The position numbers were made by a program, and so were the translations under genes. This document shows, in pieces, positions 1 through 7,043 of a DNA stretch of 13,229 bases (position 1 is its first letter; each line of letters begins with the position of its first letter). This stretch comes from Acidobacteriota bacterium. GTDB taxonomy: Bacteria; Acidobacteriota; Terriglobia; Terriglobales; Acidobacteriaceae. The notes beneath the pieces were generated by a model. That model made no database searches. It saw only the letters and a list, made by a program, of their open reading frames with translations, and was not told the DNA's origin. Location: positions 1-13,229 of the forward strand of contig JAJYBW010000046.1 in NCBI GenBank assembly GCA_021778815.1, written 5' to 3'.

Positions 1-337
1 CTGTCGCTGATGCCAGGGTCACAATCTTTGCCTTTGGTGACTCATATCCCTCACATCTGGCGGTGAGGTTATAGGTCCCGTATTTCACCGCGGGAATGAC
101 ATAGGTGCCGTCGGAAGCCATCAGCACCGTGCTGATGGGCGCACCAGTTTTGTAATCGGAAAGAGTTACGGTACCACCGGAAATCGCGCGTCCTCCAATT
201 CCGCTTGCCCTCCCAATGATTTTTCCGAAATGCGTACCCTCCTGCGCCGCGCCAATGATCGTGAGTATCCACAGAGTGCTCGTAATGAATACGAGACGCG
301 GCCGGCTCGGAAACGATTTCTTTAAGAAGAACCTCAC
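1..337 (-). CDS. Carboxypeptidase-regulatory-like domain protein, probable TonB-dependent receptor N-terminus (partial)
   Basis: The first 112 residues of a protein that continues past the left edge. The start is GTG at 337-335, which overlaps the TGA of the upstream gene as GTGA, so translation is probably coupled to it. Residues 1 to about 33 form a signal peptide: basic n-region (RFFLKKSFPSRPR), hydrophobic core (LVFITSTLWILTIIG), then AAQ as a likely cleavage site. Residues 40 to 110 resemble a CarboxypepD_reg / SdrD-B-like beta sandwich (GKIIGRASGIGG, GGTVTLSDYKTG, SDGTYVIPAVKYGTYNLTARCEGY). In acidobacteria this domain often opens Oar-like TonB-dependent receptors, but it also precedes other exported domains such as lyases or beta-propellers. 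The rest of the protein is not visible, so the receptor call is inferred from context. Domain family fairly sure; full function uncertain. Confidence 0.7.
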   Translation of the reverse strand, partial: MRFFLKKSFPSRPRLVFITSTLWILTIIGAAQEGTHFGKIIGRASGIGGRAISGGTVTLSDYKTGAPISTVLMASDGTYVIPAVKYGTYNLTARCEGYESPKAKIVTLASAT

Positions 338-3300
338 TTTGCGCGATCCACTTCCTGTAGTGCCTGATGAACATCCTCGTTGTCTGGATGGGTGCGAAGA
401 TACTCCGCCAATATGTCATGGGCCTGCTTGCGGTCGCCAGCTTGCAGGTAGAGTACGGCTATATTCAGATATGGACGGTCGAACTCTGGCGCAAGACGTC
501 GGCATTGCTCGAAAAGCCTCATTGCTCCGCTGGAATCGCCCATTTTCATGAGCACAACGCCTAATCCATTCAAGGCATCCGTGTTTTGCGGGCTAAGTTG
601 AATCGTCTTTTCAAACTCTCTCTTCGCTCTGACCATGTCGCTTTGCTCGACAAAACACATTGCTAGCCCAATATGCAGCTCGGGATCATTTGGGGCGTAT
701 GAAATCGCCTTCTCGAGAACATCCTGCGCGTCCCGCTGGCGGCCCTGATAGTCATAAAGCTTTACAAGATTCTGCACTGCGAGCAGGTTGGCAGGTTGCA
801 GCCGAACCGCATGCCGAAAGTCGTCAAGCGCTCGTACATAATCCCCCTGTTGACCGTAAACGACACCGAGGTTGTTCCATGCATCAACGTTGCCTGGATC
901 CAGCTCAACGGTCTTTTCAAGATACTCGCGGGCTTCGCTGAATTGTGATTTATTCAGATAAATCAATCCTATGTTGTAATATGCAGCGGCATAGGCTGGG
1001 TTGCGCGTGACCGCCTCCTGAAAGGATGCGAGCGCCTGGTCGAGATACCCGTACTGAAGAAATGCAACTCCATAAGTAAAGTAGTTGTGGTGAAAGCCCC
1101 CTCCAAAATAATGACCTGCAAATGGCAACGCTCGCCGAAGTCTTTCATCTCTTGTTCTGGGAGAGGAAACAACATCATTTAATATTCCAGACGGGTCCAA
1201 AATGCTGCTATAGACTTTGACAACCTCGCCGTCTGCGTTGAGGAGGAATGTAGTCGGCAGTGTCATATCCAGGCGCCGCTCAAACAGATAGCGATGAAAA
1301 ATACTGTAGATGTTACTGGTGCTGTCGTCGGCGCTTAGGATGGGGAACTGGAAATTACTATGTGCCGTGGATTGTGCCGACAGAGGCGCCATATCAGTGG
1401 AATTCACGTGTATAGCGAGCAGTTGTAAATCATGTTGCTTCCATGACGGCCAAATTGCCTCTAAGTTCGTCAGATACTTCAGGCTCTTCGAACAACTTGA
1501 ACTCCAGAACACGAGCACCATGGGGTGACCGCGGAAGTCACGCAAGCTATATTTCTTGCCGTGGAGGTCCGATAGAGTGAAACCCGGCGCTGAGATTGGG
1601 TCGACTAACCAAGTCTCAAACGGCGAGAAGAGTCCCTGCTCGATTGGGGGGCTCGTCTCACCGTGATATGACTTACTTGTGCTGAATGGAACAGCCGTGT
1701 GAGTGTCTACTCCTTCCTTGATTGCTATGTGGTGATCAAGGGGCAGGCTTTCGAAAACCTGTACTGTCCCACTCGGCCAATGGACAGTGGCGCGGACGGG
1801 TTCTTTGGCGTCGCCTAAGCCAAAACAAAGCGTCTTCGTATGCTGCGCGAGAAAGCCCGATCCAGCACGCACCGTATTTCTCTGACGCCCTTCGGATGTT
1901 TGCAATTCAATGACAGCACCAACCGCGTCGCGATTGCTCTTGGTCCCCTTTAGGGTGAAGCTAATCGCGGGACCCAGCGGATCCAGCTGATTGTGGAATA
2001 TTCTGATCTGTGGGGCATTTCGATTTTTCAGCGCCACTTCCAATCGCCCGTCATGGTCAAGATCGAGCAGTGCGTAAGAGCGACTATCCTCAATGCAATC
2101 CAATCCGAGAATTCCGGATGCCTCGGCGAAGCTTCCATTGCGATTGTTGAGAAATAGATTGTTGCGTTGATATCCGCTCCAAGTGTAATCGGACCGGATA
2201 AATTCATTGACGGCATTCCAAGCCTCTTCGTATTCCTTGGAACTGCCTCCGCTGCTGTAAGAACGTGCCACGACCTGGCGCCAAAAAAAGCTCGATAGAT
2301 TTTCTCGGCGTGGTCCAGAGATAAACCCATTTGCTACATATATGTCGGGATAGCCGTCGTGATCGAAATCCCATGCACCGGTACTCCAGTTCCATCCTCC
2401 AAAGCGGGCACCAGACACATCCGTAACATCCAGAAAGCCGTCGTTGCCTCCTTTGTTGTGGAGCAGACAATTCCCCATGGAATCTTGGCGATAAACGCTG
2501 CGCGCATCTTCTGGAGCGCCCGCAAGGAACTGCTTTTGTGTTGTAACTCGTTTGCCAGCCGCGACCCACATATTAAGAACATAGATGTCGTCAAAGCCAT
2601 CGTTGTCATAATCAAACCAAGTCATACTCATCCCCTCTCCGGGGTTTTCAACACCCATCGCAGCACTTACATCGGAGAAGGTGCCATCGCCGTTATTCTT
2701 GTAGAGTACTTTTCTGCCGAAGTCGTTCACTACATATAAATCTGGCCAGCCATCATTGTTGTAGTCACCCCAGCCGCAGTCGAAGCTGTAGCGGTTGTTA
2801 CTCTTGTCGAGCCCAGACGAACCTGTCACATCTTCAAAAGTATGATCGCCGCGGTTTCGTAGAAGAAAGTTGGGTGGCCCATTTTGTGCATCGTAGTATG
2901 GCTGTGGGTACTGATATTCGCTTAAGCCTTGATAAAAGCTATATAAACAGAAATAAATATCGAGCAACCCATCCCGATCGTAATCCGCAACCGCGATCCC
3001 CGTGAAAGTGCCCTGCGGCGGCTTGGCAAAGTGAAAGGCATCCGGCTTGAACTCGAAGGTTCCATCGCCTCGGTTAATAAAGAGCAGCGGCCCGCTGGTA
3101 CGCACTACGATCAAATCCTGGTGTCCGTTATTATTCAAGTCCGCAAACAGCGCGCTCGAAGTGGCGTCCAAAACGCCGACGCCGGCCTTGTCGGTCACAT
3201 CCTCAAACGTGCCGTCACCGCGGTTTCGATAGAGGCGGTTCGGCAAGCCGGCTGGCTGGCAGACATAGATATCGTCCCAACCATCGCCGTCAAAGTCGCC

Positions 3301-4128
3301 AGCAGCTATGCCATTGTTTCCGTAAATATCAATGCCGCTGGCTCCGTCGAGAACCGTGCGCCAGTGATCTAATCCATACTGCATTTGTTGTGTGTAGGAA
3401 GCAGTTCCCGCGAAGCATGAGGCGCTGATATCGACGAAACCCTTCCCGGTGAGACGGCTTCGTAGCTCGCTGGTGGCCACCCAACGACTTATTATCCAGT
3501 TATTGGATATATCTTTGTGCCAGTCTATCTCCCATTCTCCAGTTCGCTCTTCCCGGCGGTCCTCGTCAAGCTGACCCATGTAGTCATAGTGGATTGTCGT
3601 GTGAATCCGAAGCGGAGAATTAGACACAATATCGATTCCTCCGATTTGCAGGTCAGCAATGTGGATTTGTTTGAAAGGGGCGAAATATTCATGCAAGAGC
3701 GTCAGGAAGGCGCTGTTGGAGAAGGAACGAGGCGGAGAAAAGGTTACTTTCTCGGACTCTATGGGACCATGCGCACGCAATGGGGCCACAGTGGCTTCTA
3801 CTAGCTGCGTGGCGATAATCGTTGGAGAAAGAAGGGGCTGCATGGAATGCGGAGCGAACCCACTTATGCATAATGTCTCGCTCCAGTTTTTCAGCAGGAT
3901 ATCGAATTCAGCAGCGTATTTCTCAGTAACGAACTCATCCGCGCCAGGTTTTATCTGAGCAAAGAACCGCTGAATCGATGGAGCAAAGTGTGATTTACTC
4001 CTGAGAAAACAAGGAGGCATAGATGCTTTGGAAGTCGCCGCAGGAAGGCCTATAAATGGGCGCGAAGTTAGAAGTGCGCTCGCAAGGCTTGCGGTCTTAA
4101 TGAATCGGCGGCGCGAAAAATAGACCAT
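334..4128 (-). CDS. Tat-exported FG-GAP/VCBS, ASPIC/UnbV, redoxin-like and TPR multidomain protein (CRTAC1-like)
   Basis: A 1264-residue exported protein. Residues 5-12 (SRRRFIKT) are a textbook twin-arginine motif, followed by a short hydrophobic stretch. Residues 40-250 form an unassigned domain, perhaps NTF2-like. Seven FG-GAP/VCBS blades follow between about 275 and 700, each with a Dx(D/N)xDGxxD-type calcium loop (for example DFDGDGWDD at 278 and DYDNDGFDD at 506) and NRGDGTFEDVT-type segments. An ASPIC/UnbV domain spans about 720-805. A redoxin/TlpA-like domain spans about 848-975 with the cis-proline at 958, but the usual CxxC is CSKS, leaving only Cys879. Seven TPRs in 34-residue register fill 1015-1251. 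The ATG is preceded by GGAGAG. It follows the FucU-like gene after 172 nt and overlaps the next gene by 4 nt. Related proteins commonly accompany TonB receptors in acidobacteria; a glycan-binding, SusD-like role is inference. Confidence 0.88.
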   Translation of the reverse strand: MVYFSRRRFIKTASLASALLTSRPFIGLPAATSKASMPPCFLRSKSHFAPSIQRFFAQIKPGADEFVTEKYAAEFDILLKNWSETLCISGFAPHSMQPLLSPTIIATQLVEATVAPLRAHGPIESEKVTFSPPRSFSNSAFLTLLHEYFAPFKQIHIADLQIGGIDIVSNSPLRIHTTIHYDYMGQLDEDRREERTGEWEIDWHKDISNNWIISRWVATSELRSRLTGKGFVDISASCFAGTASYTQQMQYGLDHWRTVLDGASGIDIYGNNGIAAGDFDGDGWDDIYVCQPAGLPNRLYRNRGDGTFEDVTDKAGVGVLDATSSALFADLNNNGHQDLIVVRTSGPLLFINRGDGTFEFKPDAFHFAKPPQGTFTGIAVADYDRDGLLDIYFCLYSFYQGLSEYQYPQPYYDAQNGPPNFLLRNRGDHTFEDVTGSSGLDKSNNRYSFDCGWGDYNNDGWPDLYVVNDFGRKVLYKNNGDGTFSDVSAAMGVENPGEGMSMTWFDYDNDGFDDIYVLNMWVAAGKRVTTQKQFLAGAPEDARSVYRQDSMGNCLLHNKGGNDGFLDVTDVSGARFGGWNWSTGAWDFDHDGYPDIYVANGFISGPRRENLSSFFWRQVVARSYSSGGSSKEYEEAWNAVNEFIRSDYTWSGYQRNNLFLNNRNGSFAEASGILGLDCIEDSRSYALLDLDHDGRLEVALKNRNAPQIRIFHNQLDPLGPAISFTLKGTKSNRDAVGAVIELQTSEGRQRNTVRAGSGFLAQHTKTLCFGLGDAKEPVRATVHWPSGTVQVFESLPLDHHIAIKEGVDTHTAVPFSTSKSYHGETSPPIEQGLFSPFETWLVDPISAPGFTLSDLHGKKYSLRDFRGHPMVLVFWSSSCSKSLKYLTNLEAIWPSWKQHDLQLLAIHVNSTDMAPLSAQSTAHSNFQFPILSADDSTSNIYSIFHRYLFERRLDMTLPTTFLLNADGEVVKVYSSILDPSGILNDVVSSPRTRDERLRRALPFAGHYFGGGFHHNYFTYGVAFLQYGYLDQALASFQEAVTRNPAYAAAYYNIGLIYLNKSQFSEAREYLEKTVELDPGNVDAWNNLGVVYGQQGDYVRALDDFRHAVRLQPANLLAVQNLVKLYDYQGRQRDAQDVLEKAISYAPNDPELHIGLAMCFVEQSDMVRAKREFEKTIQLSPQNTDALNGLGVVLMKMGDSSGAMRLFEQCRRLAPEFDRPYLNIAVLYLQAGDRKQAHDILAEYLRTHPDNEDVHQALQEVDRAK

Positions 4129-4245
4129 ACTCTCCGAGAAGTAACCCTGGTGCGATAAATATGTATTTCTAAACGTTACCTATCGAGCTTGCGCAACGCC
4201 ATGCAAAATCTACTAGCGATTGTTGCCTTAGATGTTCGCGCGATT

Positions 4246-4282
4246 ATTATAGATCCGGTCCGATTGAATGGAGTACCTCCTT
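4246..4282 (-). other. Orphan Shine-Dalgarno and TATAAT in the 172-nt gap before the FG-GAP gene
   Basis: The gap 4129-4300 holds no recognisable gene. On the minus strand a perfect AAGGAGGT (4282-4275) lies 18 nt after the FucU-like stop codon, but no ATG, GTG or TTG follows at usable spacing. The best-placed codon is ATT, opening a reading frame of about 13 codons. A TATAAT (4251-4246) lies further downstream with no convincing -35 hexamer at 16-18 nt. TTGCGCAA, a perfect 8-bp palindrome, sits at 4189-4196. These could be remnants of a lost small gene or a weak internal promoter for the FG-GAP gene. Neither is established. Confidence 0.25.
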
Positions 4283-4300
4283 CCACCCGAGTGCAAAGCT

Positions 4301-4825
4301 TTAACCTACGCTTGGGACTGCTCCTCCTGACATGGCCTGGCGAAGGCGTTGTTCCGCCTTGGCGGTCCAGTAGCTGCAGTCGAATTCGAAGAAGACGGAG
4401 CTGTAGGGAATCGTCAGGTCCGTCTTGACGATCATGATGCGGAACATTTGCGCGCATTGGTCGAGCTTAGCAATGATCTGCTCATGCGGAAGCTGGCGGC
4501 AGTTTGAGCGATCCAGCAGGGCATCGAGTTGCCGCCGATATTCGGTAATCCCAGGCGCATCGTTCTCCTCGACAAATCCCAACTCCAAGTCTGTATAGAT
4601 GTTGGCGCGGATGTGTTTGCTTGCGGCGATCGCAGCCTGTACCTTGCGCACCACCTGCATCTGGTCCGCGCCGGCCACCAGGGTTTCGATTCCTGGGTTG
4701 GATTGAGCGGGATAGGCCGCGTCGGCGATCACAATCCAATTGCGATGACCGAAGAGCGGCAATCTTCGGCTCAACTCATATTCCCAGTCGTGTGGATGGT
4801 CTGAGCTGCCAGATGCGAGCGCCAT
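4301..4825 (-). CDS. RbsD/FucU-family sugar mutarotase, FucU-like, extended form
   Basis: A 174-residue cytoplasmic protein with no signal peptide. It has the RbsD/FucU layout: RLPLFGHRNWIVIADAAYPA at 21-40 gives the family His (27) and Asp (35); LPHEQII gives His114; and IVKTDLTIPYSSVFFEFD at 132-149 replaces the classic VIRTGE..YaNviL strand with Tyr141 kept. The stretch around 36-100 (AYPAQS, then TEYRRQLDALL) resembles E. coli FucU (HFPAHS, RRYRNAL) more than RbsD. Family members are usually 130-150 residues, so this form is longer. The expected role is interconversion of sugar anomers or ring forms, plausibly L-fucose given the neighbours. ATG at 4825 follows AAGGA with 7-nt spacing, and only 3 nt separate it from the dehydrogenase stop, indicating one transcript. 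Family call fairly confident from motifs; substrate inferred. Confidence 0.72.
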   Translation of the reverse strand: MALASGSSDHPHDWEYELSRRLPLFGHRNWIVIADAAYPAQSNPGIETLVAGADQMQVVRKVQAAIAASKHIRANIYTDLELGFVEENDAPGITEYRRQLDALLDRSNCRQLPHEQIIAKLDQCAQMFRIMIVKTDLTIPYSSVFFEFDCSYWTAKAEQRLRQAMSGGAVPSVG

Positions 4826-4828
4826 GGG

Positions 4829-5890
4829 CTATTCCTTTTTTTTCGGACACACAGCCACCTTGCCGCAGCGGCCGGAGGCCATCAACGCATAAGCCTCGTC
4901 CGCCTTTTCCAGAGAGAAGCGATGAGTGATGATGTCTTCCGGGTGCAGTTCCCAGCGGACCAGTCGCTCGACGAGTTCTTCCATCCGCCAGGTGGAGGTG
5001 ACCCACGAGCCGTAGATCGTCTTCTGATCGTGAATGATGTCGGGTGAGGGATTGAAGCTGACTGTTCCTCCTTCGCCGATCATCACCATCTTTCCCCATT
5101 TGCGGGTCGCGCGAATGGCCGTTGCGCGGGCGTCGGCATTGGCCGAGCACTCCACGGCGCGTTCCACGCCGTTGCCAGCCGTCAGGTCGCGCACCTGCGC
5201 GACATTGTCGGGACCGGAGGCTAGAACGAGGTCGCAGAGTCCCAGTTGGAGGGCCAAATCAAGACGCTCCTGGGCAATATCGATGCCGATGATTTTCTGC
5301 GCGCCAAGCTTGCGGCAGAGAGCGCCGGCGGCCAGGCCTACCGGCCCCAGCCCCGTGATCAGGACGGCGTCGTTGCCGTTGATTCCGATCTTTTCCAGGC
5401 CTTCGTAGACGGTGCCAAACCCGCATGCCACTTGCGCGCCATCGGCATAGCTAAGGGAGTCGGGAAGCAGGATGAGGTCCTTCTCTTCGGCGATCATGTA
5501 CTCGGCCATGCCACCATCGCGCTGCCATCCATAGGCACGGCGATAGGTTGGACTGGTACAGGAAATCATGAATCCACGGCGGCAATCGTTGCATACTCCG
5601 CAGCCCGAGATGTGATAGACAATGACGCGGTCGCCAGTTTTGAATCTGCGGCAGCCGGGGCCGGCCTCGACAATCTTCCCGGCAGGCTCATGACCGGCAA
5701 TCACACCCTGATAGCCCTCCGGACCTTTTCCCAAATGCTCGTGATAGATACACCGGATGTCCGAGCCGCAAATGGTGGAAGCTTTCATCGCGAGCAGGAC
5801 CTCACCGTGGCCGGGGGTTGGGACCGGTACGGTCCTCATCTCGACTGTGCTGTTTCCCGGCAGGTAGGCCGCTCTCATTGTCTTGCTCAT
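4829..5890 (-). CDS. Zinc-dependent medium-chain (MDR) alcohol/polyol/sugar dehydrogenase
   Basis: A 353-residue NAD(P)-dependent zinc dehydrogenase of the threonine/sorbitol-dehydrogenase type. Visible features: catalytic zinc ligands Cys41 (CGSD) and His67-Glu68 (AGHEPAG); four structural-zinc cysteines at 97, 100, 103 and 111 (CGVCNDCRRGFMISC); and a Rossmann GLGPVG at 180-185 followed by an acidic strand end (IGIDIA), which suggests NAD. The start chosen is ATG 5890 because GGAG lies 9 nt upstream; an in-frame TTG at 5938 lacks a comparable site. It lies 55 nt after the aldo/keto reductase and 3 nt before the FucU-like gene. In this locus it may oxidise L-fucose or a derived polyol or aldonate as the first step of a non-phosphorylating route. 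Substrate cannot be read from sequence. A TTGCA-N10-TGCAA inverted repeat occupies the upstream gap. Confidence 0.88.
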   Translation of the reverse strand: MSKTMRAAYLPGNSTVEMRTVPVPTPGHGEVLLAMKASTICGSDIRCIYHEHLGKGPEGYQGVIAGHEPAGKIVEAGPGCRRFKTGDRVIVYHISGCGVCNDCRRGFMISCTSPTYRRAYGWQRDGGMAEYMIAEEKDLILLPDSLSYADGAQVACGFGTVYEGLEKIGINGNDAVLITGLGPVGLAAGALCRKLGAQKIIGIDIAQERLDLALQLGLCDLVLASGPDNVAQVRDLTAGNGVERAVECSANADARATAIRATRKWGKMVMIGEGGTVSFNPSPDIIHDQKTIYGSWVTSTWRMEELVERLVRWELHPEDIITHRFSLEKADEAYALMASGRCGKVAVCPKKKE

Positions 5891-5945
5891 CGGTTCCGTC
5901 TCCGCTGTATCTAACAGTTTGCATGGGGTGAGTTGCAAGCGACGA

Positions 5946-6989
5946 TCACGGAGGGGTGATCTCGCCGTGGGGATCCCAGAGATCTTCCCAGGACTGGCGG
6001 TCCTTCCAGAGAAATACCTGTCCCTTGATCAGGCGGCAGTTGCGGTCGATGGCTTGGATGTCCTTCATGTCCTCGGCTGTCAACGGCGCGTCGACAACAC
6101 CGCGAAGATTGGCGAGATAGTTGCGTCGACTGGCGGAAAATGGAATCGGCGTCTGGCCGCGCTGCACGGCCCACTTGATGCACACCACTGCGGGGTGAAT
6201 GCCCAGCCGCGCGGCGATCCTCAGAATGACCGGATCTTCCGTGGGCGAGGTATCTTCCGAAGTGCGGTCGCGGTCCGGCCGGCCCGGTGAGCCGATGGGC
6301 GAATAGCCGATGGGCGCAATTCCGTTGTCAAGCAGGTAATGGAAGAATTCCGGTTGCTGGAAATGGGGATGCAACTCCATTTCATTCGCCGCCGGCTTGA
6401 TGCGCGCGTCGCGTAGGACCAGCTTCATCTTCGGGATGGTCATGTTCGATGTTCCGATATGGCGTACCAGCCCACGGTCCACCAACTCTTCCATTTTCCC
6501 CCAGGTGCGCATGTAGTTTTCGTGGATGTAGGGCACCGCATGAGGGTTCCGTACATTCACATCGCATCCCGGCGGATGATGGTTGGGAAAGGGCCAGTGC
6601 ACCAGGTACAAATCCAGGTAGTCGAGGTGAAGATCGCGCAGCGATTTCTCGCACGAGGCAATTACATCCGCCTCGCCATGCTTGTCGTTCCAAAGTTTGG
6701 AGGTGATCCAGAGATCCTTGCGTTGCAAGCCGCCGCCCAATATCTTCTGGAACGAAAGGCCGATCAGGTCCTCGTTGCCGTAGACGGAGGCGCAGTCGAA
6801 ATGCCGGTACCCGACTTCGGCGGCGGCCAGGACTGTCTCCGCCACCACTTCATGGGCGACATGGTCGGAGCCGAAGGTGCCGAGACCGATGGCGGGCATT
6901 TTGGCGCCCGTATAGAGGGTCCGTTGTGGGACAAGGGTGGGATCAACAGCGTTCACAGGCGCTTGCTGGCGGGCAGATGTCATCGGCAT
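5946..6989 (-). CDS. Aldo/keto reductase (AKR superfamily)
   Basis: A 347-residue NAD(P)H-dependent oxidoreductase with a TIM-barrel fold. The opening beta hairpin and first strand read YTGAKMPAIGLGTFGSDH. The catalytic tetrad is visible (counting from the chosen start): Asp65 and Tyr70 in FDCASVYGNE, Lys98 in ITSKLW, His131 in YLVHWPF. Later AKR signatures include IGTSN, the NEMELHPHFQQ strand, and IPFSASRRNYLANL near the cofactor phosphate site. ATG 6989 is preferred, with ATG 6983 as an alternative; the in-frame TTG at 7004 falls inside a T-run after a hairpin. There is no strong ribosome site (GGAC, 5 nt upstream). It is the third gene of the leftward run, 54 nt after the fucosidase. It may interconvert a sugar, lactone or aldehyde made during fucose breakdown; substrate is inference. 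Confidence 0.88.
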   Translation of the reverse strand: MPMTSARQQAPVNAVDPTLVPQRTLYTGAKMPAIGLGTFGSDHVAHEVVAETVLAAAEVGYRHFDCASVYGNEDLIGLSFQKILGGGLQRKDLWITSKLWNDKHGEADVIASCEKSLRDLHLDYLDLYLVHWPFPNHHPPGCDVNVRNPHAVPYIHENYMRTWGKMEELVDRGLVRHIGTSNMTIPKMKLVLRDARIKPAANEMELHPHFQQPEFFHYLLDNGIAPIGYSPIGSPGRPDRDRTSEDTSPTEDPVILRIAARLGIHPAVVCIKWAVQRGQTPIPFSASRRNYLANLRGVVDAPLTAEDMKDIQAIDRNCRLIKGQVFLWKDRQSWEDLWDPHGEITPP

Positions 6990-7002
6990 ATTCGGTCCGT
7001 CC

Positions 7003-7022
7003 AAAAAAAGTCGTCCAGACTT
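7003..7022 (-). terminator. Weak intrinsic terminator or attenuator between fucosidase and aldo/keto reductase
   Basis: On the minus strand AAGTC-TGGAC-GACTT makes a 5-bp stem with a 5-nt loop and runs directly into seven Ts (7009-7003 including stem end). A second inverted repeat, CTTGCAT (7052-7046) with ATGCAAG (7026-7020), spans the fucosidase stop codon. The stem is short, so partial read-through into the aldo/keto reductase is likely, giving more fucosidase mRNA than downstream mRNA. No folding energy was calculated. Confidence 0.4.
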
Positions 7023-7043
7023 GCATCGAAATCGATCGCAAAT

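Noticed and set aside
4246..4251. TATAAT as the FG-GAP gene promoter
   Set aside because: No credible -35 at 16-18 nt upstream, so a functional promoter cannot be supported from this hexamer alone.
5246..5914. A 222-codon open frame on the plus strand
   Set aside because: Antisense shadow of the zinc dehydrogenase, whose zinc ligands and Rossmann motif are unmistakable.
5891..5938. TTG start at 5938 for the zinc dehydrogenase
   Set aside because: No ribosome site at suitable distance, and it adds 16 residues before a normal MDR N-terminus; ATG 5890 has GGAG 9 nt upstream.
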